DNA from: Nitrosomonas sp. UBA6494 | Lineage (GTDB): Bacteria > Pseudomonadota > Gammaproteobacteria > Burkholderiales > Nitrosomonadaceae | Assembly (NCBI GenBank): GCA_002435335.1 | Contig: DJMI01000145.1 | Location: 1-8,151 of the forward strand | Length of the DNA: 8,151 nt | Direction: 5' to 3' | Shown: positions 1-5,228 of the stretch, one piece after another | Layout of the letters: every line of letters starts with the position of its first letter | Position numbering within the stretch: position 1 is the stretch's first letter | The notes under the pieces: generated by a model | What the model was told of the DNA's origin: nothing | Database searches by the model: none | What the model saw: only the letters and a program-made list of their open reading frames with translations | Program-made: the position numbers and the translations under genes

Positions 1-117
1 AGTGATTTTGCAAAGGTCTCTGAATAATTGTTGTGGTTCATTGAATATTTTCCATGCTGGAACGTGGGGACAATAAGTACCGAGATCCAGCTTGTGGTAG
101 CCAGAATTCAATCGCAT
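1..117 (-). CDS. Possible partial gene running off the left edge (unidentified)
   Basis: A minus-strand frame starts with ATG at 115-117, overlaps the hydrolase stop (108-110) and stays open for all 39 visible codons to the window edge. It begins MRLNSGYHKLDLGTYCPHVP and continues with an aromatic and charged mix that looks protein-like, but I do not recognise a family. The overlap would fit translational coupling to the upstream hydrolase gene. A rival frame on the same strand starts at ATG 39-41 (MNHNNYSETFAKS) with a GGAA placed 8 bases upstream, and is also open to the edge. At most one is likely real. An open run of 39 codons is not rare by chance, so the call is weak, and either frame would be only the N-terminus of a longer protein. 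Confidence 0.35.
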   Translation of the reverse strand, partial: MRLNSGYHKLDLGTYCPHVPAWKIFNEPQQLFRDLCKIT

Positions 118-1097
118 TGATGATAAAAAAAGCTCAGGATTTTTTGCGGTAACCAATCCAATTTACCCGGAAACGGGCCGCGCATGAATCCGGCGTGGCC
201 GCCTTGCTGCGGGAATTCGAGTAGTACCGTCGATGAAACCTCGTGAGCGGTAGGTAATGATGCTGCAGGTACGAAAGGATCGTTGCGTGCATTGATGATC
301 AACGTTGGTACGCGAACATGCGGCAACCATTGCTTGCTGCTGGAAATTCTCCAGTATTCATCGGTACCTCGAAATCCATGCAAGGGTGCGGTGACGATAT
401 TGTCGAAAGCGTAAATCGTGTTGCAGTTTTTTAGTGCATTTTTATTCAGTAATCCCGGAAATTGTGCAACCTTTTGCAGTCCTTTGGCTTTTAGCGAAAT
501 CAGGAAATGCCGTGCATAAACTTGATTGAAGCCGATGTCCAGTGCTGCGCCTGCAGCAGGCAAATCCAGCGGTACGGAAATTGTAGCGATACCGGTGATA
601 ATCTGATTGGCATTTTCTCCACTTTCTCCAGCCCATTTCAATAACGCATTGCCGCCCAGCGATACGCCGATCACATAAATCGGTTGCGACATGGCGTTAT
701 CGCGATGAACGCGGCGCAGCATCCAATCAATTTCCGGTGAATCGCCGGAATGGTAAGCGCGCGCCAGCCGGTTGGGCGTACCGGAGCAACCGCGAAAATG
801 AATGACGACACTACGCCAACCATACGGTTGCAGCGTATTGATCATACTCAATATGTAATGGCTTGACGAATCGCCTTCGAGTCCATGGAAAAAAACCACC
901 AGCGGCGCATTGCTTGAGCCGTCCACCCAATCGACATCGATGAAATCACCGTCATCCAATTCCCAACGCTCGCGTCGGTATTGAAACAATGGTTTGGGTT
1001 TTTTTAAATACGGATAAATAGTTTGAGCATTGCCACCGGGCAGCCATGCCGGAGCGGTGTATTGTTCAGTGTATAAAGGGATGTTGTCGGTTCGCAT
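108..1097 (-). CDS. YheT-family alpha/beta-fold hydrolase
   Basis: A 329-residue cytoplasmic alpha/beta hydrolase of the YheT (UPF0017/ABHD1-3-like) family, close to the usual 320-340 length. The sequence shows an N-terminal GGNAQT segment (21-26), the oxyanion-side motif HGLEG (71-75), HFRGCSG (100-106), the nucleophile elbow GVSLGG with Ser146, the acid Asp273 in ARNDPF and the catalytic His301 in QGGHAGF. The overall layout follows E. coli YheT. The family is thought to have esterase activity, but the physiological substrate is not established. The start lies 9 bases after the rhodanese stop and no good Shine-Dalgarno precedes it, so translation is probably coupled to the upstream rhodanese. 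It is the third gene of a likely ychJ-rhodanese-hydrolase operon. Family assignment is secure; function is not. Confidence 0.93.
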   Translation of the reverse strand: MRTDNIPLYTEQYTAPAWLPGGNAQTIYPYLKKPKPLFQYRRERWELDDGDFIDVDWVDGSSNAPLVVFFHGLEGDSSSHYILSMINTLQPYGWRSVVIHFRGCSGTPNRLARAYHSGDSPEIDWMLRRVHRDNAMSQPIYVIGVSLGGNALLKWAGESGENANQIITGIATISVPLDLPAAGAALDIGFNQVYARHFLISLKAKGLQKVAQFPGLLNKNALKNCNTIYAFDNIVTAPLHGFRGTDEYWRISSSKQWLPHVRVPTLIINARNDPFVPAASLPTAHEVSSTVLLEFPQQGGHAGFMRGPFPGKLDWLPQKILSFFYHQCD

Positions 1098-1106
1098 GGA
1101 TATTGT

Positions 1107-1535
1107 TTAAGGAGAGACGGTTTGAATAGGATGATCGTTTTGTTTCCAGGCGGGTATTCCTTCGCGGTAATAAAACACTTTCGTCCACCCCCAATCAACC
1201 GCCTTTTGCGCTGCGACCGAACTACCCATGCAATGAATGCCGTTGCAATAAATCACGATCGGTTCATTTTGCTTCGCGACGGCATGCAGGTTTTGTTCAT
1301 TAAAATCGCTTTTAACGGGCAGATGATGAGCGCCGGGAATATGCCCGGCATTGAAATTTTCTAGCCCTCTGACATCAATGAATGGAATGCCGCGATCAAA
1401 AAATGATTTGGCCGTTACGGTATCGATCGTTTGGGTACCGTTGATATGTTCGGGAGCCAATTGATCGGCATACGCTGCGCTGACCATGCAGCATAAAGCC
1501 ATGAACAACAATAATAAAGAATTATGACGAATCAT
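1107..1535 (-). CDS. Exported single-domain rhodanese-like protein
   Basis: A 142-residue protein with one rhodanese domain preceded by a signal peptide. A hydrophobic stretch at residues 6-20 ends in a plausible signal peptidase site AYA|DQ after residue 23, so it probably acts in the periplasm. The domain shows FIDVRG (52-57), the GHIPGAHHLP motif (64-73) and an active-site loop starting at Cys97 (YCNGIHCMGSS), with a second cysteine at 102. Rhodaneses carry sulphur as a cysteine persulphide; the acceptor here is unknown. The start at 1535 is preferred over an in-frame ATG at 1553, because a strong GGAGG lies 7 bases upstream of 1535 and the longer version would place it inside the coding region. 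It follows ychJ by 38 bases and precedes the hydrolase by 9, suggesting one transcript. Confidence 0.9.
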   Translation of the reverse strand: MIRHNSLLLLFMALCCMVSAAYADQLAPEHINGTQTIDTVTAKSFFDRGIPFIDVRGLENFNAGHIPGAHHLPVKSDFNEQNLHAVAKQNEPIVIYCNGIHCMGSSVAAQKAVDWGWTKVFYYREGIPAWKQNDHPIQTVSP

Positions 1536-1540
1536 AACGT

Positions 1541-1547
1541 ACCTCCA
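1541..1547 (-). promoter_or_regulatory. Strong Shine-Dalgarno deciding the rhodanese start
   Basis: On the minus strand the sequence reads TGGAGGT, with the core GGAGG 7 bases before the ATG at 1533-1535. It lies just after an in-frame ATG at 1553 that would otherwise give a six-residue extension, so it argues for the shorter protein with a clean signal peptide. Confidence 0.8.
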
Positions 1548-1573
1548 GATCATTTTTAGGATGAGTGATTTTA

Positions 1574-1978
1574 TCAGTCTGACAAAATATCGCCATCGAC
1601 ATAAAACCAGTGCCCTTGCTCACGCACGAATCGACTGATTTCGTTTAAGCGATAGGCACGTCCATTGATTTTATAGCGTGCGATAAATTCAACGACAGCT
1701 CGATCAGCATACGGTTGTTCGTGTCGCTTTATGGTTAATCCCATCCATCGCTGGGGCGAATTGGTCAGATCCAGCGAAGCGGGGCGGGTGCTGGTATGCC
1801 AGGTTGTCAGCAAGTAATCCGCGCGTTGCAAAGTATAGGCGGTATAACGGGAGCGCATCAATAATTCAGCGTTGGTAGCAAAATCACCTTGATCCAAAAA
1901 GCGACCGCAGCAGATACGGTAAGATTGATTGCTGTTACAAGGACAGAGTAGGGTTTGATCGAGCAATTGTGAATTCAT
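1574..1978 (-). CDS. ychJ: YchJ/UPF0225-family SEC-C motif protein
   Basis: A 134-residue YchJ-family protein. Near the N-terminus it has the zinc-type SEC-C pattern CPC-x8-CC (Cys12, Cys14, Cys23, Cys24). The family core follows: LLMRSRYTAY (39-48), ADYLLTTWH (53-61), WMGLTI (78-83), VEFIARYK (96-103) and the closing SRFVREQGHWFYVDGD. The role of the family is unknown. E. coli YchJ has a second SEC-C motif at its C-terminus, but this protein stops right after the YVDGD segment and lacks it, so it is a short variant. I prefer the ATG at 1978; a frame-extending GTG at 2014 would add 12 residues unlike the family and overlap dinB. No strong Shine-Dalgarno is visible for either start. It is the first gene of the leftward operon and diverges from dinB. 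Confidence 0.9.
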   Translation of the reverse strand: MNSQLLDQTLLCPCNSNQSYRICCGRFLDQGDFATNAELLMRSRYTAYTLQRADYLLTTWHTSTRPASLDLTNSPQRWMGLTIKRHEQPYADRAVVEFIARYKINGRAYRLNEISRFVREQGHWFYVDGDILSD

Positions 1979-1985
1979 ATACAAT
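1955..1985 (+). promoter_or_regulatory. Weak candidate promoter for dinB
   Basis: TTGATC at 1955-1960 and TACAAT at 1980-1985 resemble -35 and -10 elements, but the 19-base spacer is longer than ideal. Transcription would begin near 1992, just before the ATG at 2006. This is by-eye inference. No LexA box with the expected 8-base spacer is seen nearby. Confidence 0.22.
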
Positions 1986-2004
1986 GCGGCTATTGAAGTT
2001 GGGT

Positions 2005-2013
2005 AATGTATCA
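2005..2013 (-). promoter_or_regulatory. Weak candidate extended -10 for the ychJ operon
   Basis: On the minus strand the sequence TGATACATT gives a TGn-extended -10-like element (TACATT at 2005-2010). It would initiate near 1998, about 20 bases before the ychJ ATG at 1978. There is no good -35. It sits over the upstream dinB ATG, which would make the divergent transcripts overlap. Confidence 0.22.
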
Positions 2014-3220
2014 CAATCTCGCAATAGTCCTTACATCACGACAGTTTGTAAAAGTGCAAAACAATAATCCATCGCCTCGCCGGATCGCGCATTTGGATAT
2101 GGATGCTTTTTACGCATCGGTTGAATTGCTGCGTTATCCCGAATTACGTGGTTTACCGGTAGTCATTGCTGGGCGGGACGAGCATGCGCCGGTGTCGCAA
2201 CCCGATGGTTCGCGACGTTTTTACCGCTTAAGCGAATACGTCGGGCGCGGTGTAATTACTACGGCAACCTACGAAGCCCGAGCCAAAGGTGTTCTCTCCG
2301 CAATGGGTGTGATGAAAGCGGCACGATTGGCGCCGGACGCTATTTTATTGCCGGTCGATTTTCCGCGCTATCGCCATTATTCCAAGCTATTTAAAGCCGC
2401 TGTCGCCAGTATTGCACCACAGATTGAAGATACCGGTATTGATGAGATTTATATCGATTTGTCGCTATTGCCGGATGATACGCTGATGCTTGCCCAACGA
2501 ATCAAGCAGGCCGTACGCGATGCGACCGGCCTAACTTGTTCTATCGGCATATCGCCTAATAAATTACTGTCCAAAATTTGCTCCGATTTAGAAAAACCGG
2601 ATGGATTGACGATTCTAACGCCCGGCGATATTCCATCGCTAATTTGGCCGTTGTCGGTACAAAAAATCAATGGCGTTGGCCCGAAAGCCGCGCAGAAACT
2701 GGCAACGCTTGGCATTCATACCATTGCCGAACTGTCGCGCGCTGATTTGTCGCTATTACATGATCATTTCGGCAATAGCTATGCCACATGGTTATATGAG
2801 GTTGCACGCGGTATCGATCATCGTCCGGTGGTGGTCGATGCGGAACCGAAATCGTTCAGCCGTGAAACCACATTTGAACGTGATCTCCATCCGCAGCATG
2901 ATCGTGTATATTTGACGGAAGCATTTACTTCCTTGTGCCAACAAGTGGCCGAAGATCTGTCGTCTAAAGCGTATGTCGGGCGTACTATCAGCATCAAGCT
3001 GCGTTTCGAAGATTTTCGCACCGTGACACGGGATTTCTCACTGGCAGAACATACCGCCGATGCTGCCGTGATTCGTCAAGCGGCGGGCGAATGCTTACGG
3101 CGCGTTCCGTTAAAGAAAAGAATACGATTACTGGGGGTCAAGGTAAGCGCGCTGTGTGCGCTGCATCAACTTCATGCGCTGGGTGCTTATCGGCAACAAG
3201 AAATACCGTTTACATTTTGA
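2006..3220 (+). CDS. dinB: DNA polymerase IV (Y-family translesion polymerase)
   Basis: Y-family error-prone polymerase that copies damaged templates. The catalytic carboxylates are visible in HLDMDAFYASVE (Asp31, with Tyr36 at the steric-gate position) and GIDEIYID (Asp146, Glu147). TYEARAKGV, the SIGISPNKLLSK segment (179-190) and the thumb helix-hairpin-helix INGVGPKAAQKLATLGI (221-237) follow. The little-finger domain contains SRETTFERDL and GRTISIKLRFEDFRTVTRD. The tail QQEIPF (397-402) may be a degenerate beta-clamp-binding motif. An insertion around residues 57-80, relative to E. coli DinB, is one I associate with betaproteobacterial homologues. At 404 residues it is longer than the E. 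coli protein (about 350). Start: ATG 2006 gives a 16-residue leader unlike the family, and GTG 2054 (MQNNNPSPRRIAHLD) is a serious alternative that leaves a 75-base divergent spacer to ychJ. Neither has a clear Shine-Dalgarno. Confidence 0.96.
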   Translation: MYHNLAIVLTSRQFVKVQNNNPSPRRIAHLDMDAFYASVELLRYPELRGLPVVIAGRDEHAPVSQPDGSRRFYRLSEYVGRGVITTATYEARAKGVLSAMGVMKAARLAPDAILLPVDFPRYRHYSKLFKAAVASIAPQIEDTGIDEIYIDLSLLPDDTLMLAQRIKQAVRDATGLTCSIGISPNKLLSKICSDLEKPDGLTILTPGDIPSLIWPLSVQKINGVGPKAAQKLATLGIHTIAELSRADLSLLHDHFGNSYATWLYEVARGIDHRPVVVDAEPKSFSRETTFERDLHPQHDRVYLTEAFTSLCQQVAEDLSSKAYVGRTISIKLRFEDFRTVTRDFSLAEHTADAAVIRQAAGECLRRVPLKKRIRLLGVKVSALCALHQLHALGAYRQQEIPFTF

Positions 3221-3403
3221 CGTAAGAAACAAGCGGTCAATTGGGCTTTTAGGGTTGGACTGATCTTGTATTGTTGAATTTGCAGGGTAATTCCGTTTCT
3301 TTAGTAAAAATGGCTCGGCATTATGTCAAGTATTATCTTGGTTATTTCTATTCCGATCACATTTCAATAAACTATCTGAATTTTAATAGCAAAGGAAATC
3401 CTT

Positions 3404-4069
3404 ATGCTTGAACGTTCCAATCTTCCCTATATTGCCCCATTTGCAGCTTATGTTTTGTTCATGTTCATCGAAGATGTCCTGCTGAAGTTGGGTTGGAACG
3501 CTGATGACGTGAGAATGCTTTATGCTATCAAGATCACGGCTGTTGTTGTTTTGCTCTGGATCATGCGCAACACATACAGTGAATTGTATTCTTTTGCGAA
3601 TGTAACGATTAAAACTTCAATGACAGCAGTTGTGGCCGGCATCGTGGTTTTTGTCGCCTGGATCAATTTGACCGCCGAATGGATGGTCATGGGCGATGCG
3701 ATAGGGTTTGATCCTCGCAATGATGAGCAAATCGATTGGGTGCTGGTGGCGATCCGATTGTTTGGAGCCGCGTTGGTGGTGCCTATTATGGAAGAGCTGT
3801 TCTGGCGATCATTTTTAATGCGATGGATTGAAAATCAGAATTTTCGTTCAGTTGTTCCAGGTCAAATCGGTTTTAAGTTTTTTTTTATTATGGCGGCATT
3901 GTTTGCGGTAGCTCACAGTTTATGGTTTGCCGGATTCTTTGTCGGCATTGTTTATGGTTTGTTATATATGCGCAGCGGAACATTGTGGTCGCCCATCCTG
4001 GCCCATGCCGTGACTAACGGCTTATTGGGCATCTGGATCGTCATGACGGGCAATTGGGGGTTTTGGTAA
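3404..4069 (+). CDS. CPBP-family intramembrane protease, exosortase-associated type
   Basis: A 221-residue integral membrane protein of the CPBP (CAAX protease and bacteriocin-processing; ABI) family of glutamic-type intramembrane proteases. The three family motifs are complete: EELFWR (Glu130, Glu131, Arg135), FAVAHSLWF (His171) and HAVTN (His201, Asn205). Hydrophobic segments fall at about 10-27, 42-54, 72-90, 112-128, 159-181 and 196-214. Size and sequence resemble the CAAX-protease-related proteins that accompany PEP-CTERM/exosortase extracellular polysaccharide loci; this is family memory, and no exosortase gene lies in the window. A Shine-Dalgarno AAGGA at 3392-3396 sits 7 bases before the ATG. 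The gene is flanked by 183 bases after dinB with no recognisable promoter or terminator, and converges on the PilZ gene. A run of nine T encodes Phe159-161. The substrate is unknown. Confidence 0.88.
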   Translation: MLERSNLPYIAPFAAYVLFMFIEDVLLKLGWNADDVRMLYAIKITAVVVLLWIMRNTYSELYSFANVTIKTSMTAVVAGIVVFVAWINLTAEWMVMGDAIGFDPRNDEQIDWVLVAIRLFGAALVVPIMEELFWRSFLMRWIENQNFRSVVPGQIGFKFFFIMAALFAVAHSLWFAGFFVGIVYGLLYMRSGTLWSPILAHAVTNGLLGIWIVMTGNWGFW

Positions 4070-4086
4070 ATCAGGCAGTTGCTGGC

Positions 4087-4824
4087 TTACATAATGAGAT
4101 CGGGATGTTCGACGATTACCTGATAAATAAGATGGCGTAATGATGTCAATTGTTTTTTCTCCAGATCAATAAATTCTACGCCGGTAACAATGAATTTTTT
4201 GCCGTTTTTGTTGATCGGCTCGGCAGACCTGACTACTCCATTGATACTAAAAGGCAAGTCTTCATCAAATACCGGTGCGACAAAAGACAGTTTAACTTCC
4301 GTAACTAAGCTGCCTACGGGTAGCTGACTTTCAATCCCGGCACCGGAGGTACTGATATCGATTATTTGCATGGCGATATTTTTTTGTACTTCGGTACCCT
4401 GATAACAGCATCGAACACGTCGCGAGTTTCTAATGTTCTGGGCCGAAATTTTTTTTGGGAAGGATAAATGCAAATATTTAAACGGCAGTTTGATGATTTT
4501 TTCGACAAAAACCGAAAAAGTATAAGCTGACTGACCGCTAAACAATCGAGCTTGAAGTTGGTCGCCCTCTATGAAAGGTTCTCCTAATAAAGCATCGGAT
4601 GCCGGCATTGAAACAATCAATACGGTATCGTGTATATAACCGATTAACGACGATGTATATGAGTTGCTGTAAGAATCATTGGTTGGTTTTAGCGAAGAAA
4701 CCAAGGAGAGCTGCATTTTTTGCCCTACCTTTAGGTGCATCTGGTCGAAGCTGGTTTTGTTTGAATCGTTATTGCCATTTACCGAATTGTCCGGTTTGAC
4801 GGCTTCGCTTACTGTTTGAGACAT
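4087..4824 (-). CDS. YcgR-like flagellar brake / PilZ-domain protein
   Basis: A 245-residue cytoplasmic protein with a C-terminal PilZ domain. The cyclic di-GMP binding signature is present: R-x3-R within IRNSRRVR (Arg132 and Arg136) and D-x-S-x-x-G (Asp156, Ser158, Gly161), followed by AGIE. Residues about 28-125 look like the beta-rich N-terminal domain of YcgR proteins, and the first 27 residues are a Ser/Asn-rich tail likely to be disordered. YcgR proteins bind c-di-GMP and slow the flagellar motor. Whether this one acts on flagella, pili or polysaccharide is not shown by the context, since no motility genes are in view. The start at 4824 has a modest GAGAAG 7 bases upstream. Long A-runs of 7 and 8 bases occur in the coding strand. 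The stop is 17 bases from the converging protease stop. Confidence 0.87.
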   Translation of the reverse strand: MSQTVSEAVKPDNSVNGNNDSNKTSFDQMHLKVGQKMQLSLVSSLKPTNDSYSNSYTSSLIGYIHDTVLIVSMPASDALLGEPFIEGDQLQARLFSGQSAYTFSVFVEKIIKLPFKYLHLSFPKKISAQNIRNSRRVRCCYQGTEVQKNIAMQIIDISTSGAGIESQLPVGSLVTEVKLSFVAPVFDEDLPFSINGVVRSAEPINKNGKKFIVTGVEFIDLEKKQLTSLRHLIYQVIVEHPDLIM

Positions 4825-4856
4825 AAGGAATCTTCTCGCTTATATGTTTCTTCGAA

Positions 4857-4973
4857 TTATTTGTTAAGAGAGTGTTGCATCATCATTTGCATAAACGAAA
4901 TGCGGCGTTGGATGGTGCTGGAAAATTGGCCTATCGCTATGGAATATTTCTTTTGAATTTGCTTACTTGGCAT
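4857..4973 (-). CDS. Possible 38-residue basic peptide upstream of the PilZ gene
   Basis: The minus-strand frame runs from ATG 4971-4973 to TAA 4857-4859. It encodes a short basic, glutamine- and methionine-rich peptide (starts MPSKQIQKKYSIAIG, ends in MQMMMQHSLNK). It ends 32 bases before the PilZ start on the same strand. Only a poor GGA about 10 bases upstream could serve as ribosome binding site. A frame this short in 397 bases of spacer could be chance; I do not recognise it. Confidence 0.15.
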   Translation of the reverse strand: MPSKQIQKKYSIAIGQFSSTIQRRISFMQMMMQHSLNK

Positions 4974-5073
4974 GCAATTTGATCCGACAAATTTATGTAT
5001 GCATTGTTGTGAGAATTATCTTATATTGGATCAACAATAAAAATAGGAAATCAGTCATATTAATCGAAGCGTT

Positions 5074-5102
5074 ATGATAATTTCTTTAGTAAGTACATGC
5101 AA
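5074..5102 (-). promoter_or_regulatory. Weak candidate sigma-70 promoter for the PilZ gene
   Basis: On the minus strand TTGCAT (5097-5102) and TATCAT (5074-5079) are separated by exactly 17 bases. The -10 matches five of six consensus bases and the -35 matches three. Transcription would begin near 5067, leaving a leader of about 240 bases before the PilZ ATG, which could include the small 38-residue frame. Confidence 0.22.
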
Positions 5103-5228
5103 ACAGCTTTTATCGGGATAATTAGTATAATGCTATTTTTCTTTGTCTCGGTGCAGGTATCAACGATCAGCTTCGCAAAAATGCATGCGGCGATATGCAA
5201 TGTGATGGCTGATTCCCTATTATGTTAG
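5097..5228 (+). CDS. Possible 43-residue hydrophobic leader peptide overlapping the helicase start
   Basis: An ATG at 5097 opens a 43-codon frame whose TAG stop (5226-5228) lies just past the helicase ATG at 5222, in a different frame, giving a 7-base overlap. The peptide begins MQTAFIGIISIMLFFFVSV, a strongly hydrophobic stretch of about 25 residues resembling a signal peptide or single membrane helix, and ends ICNVMADSLLC. No good Shine-Dalgarno precedes it. The helicase start also lacks one, so coupled translation is conceivable. Against it: a TATAAT at 5126-5131 inside the frame may be the helicase promoter, which would leave the frame untranscribed. No family recognised; a chance frame is possible. 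Confidence 0.25.
   Translation: MQTAFIGIISIMLFFFVSVQVSTISFAKMHAAICNVMADSLLC

Larger units (their letters stand above)
4825..5221. other. 397-base AT-rich divergent intergenic region
   Basis: This spacer separates the leftward PilZ gene from the rightward helicase and must hold the promoters for both. I see a perfect TATAAT on the plus strand at 5126-5131 without a recognisable -35, and a minus-strand pair listed separately. Two small open frames (38 residues minus, 43 residues plus) are listed separately with low confidence. A 5-base inverted pair TGCAT/ATGCA at about 5182-5199 lies shortly before the helicase start but is too short to call a structure. No rho-independent terminator, tRNA or long repeat is visible. 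Confidence 0.6.

Noticed and set aside
56..91. Inverted repeat GCTGGA / TCCAGC flanking 24 bases after the hydrolase stop
   Set aside because: A 6-base stem with a 24-base loop and no following T-run is too weak for a terminator or structured RNA.
1122..1364. 80-codon plus-strand frame opposite the rhodanese gene
   Set aside because: It is antisense to a gene with clear rhodanese motifs, has no recognisable family features and is a typical shadow frame.
1932..1946. CTGT-N7-ACAG resembling a LexA (SOS) box near dinB
   Set aside because: The spacer is 7 rather than the expected 8 bases and the site lies inside ychJ coding sequence, so it is not a convincing operator.
4070..4086. Possible bidirectional terminator between the converging protease and PilZ stops
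   Set aside because: Only a short imperfect AGGCAG/CTGGCT pairing is present and there is no U-tract on either strand.
5182..5199. TGCAT/ATGCA inverted pair before the helicase start as a regulatory hairpin
   Set aside because: Five-base AT-rich arms with an 8-base loop are expected by chance in this spacer.
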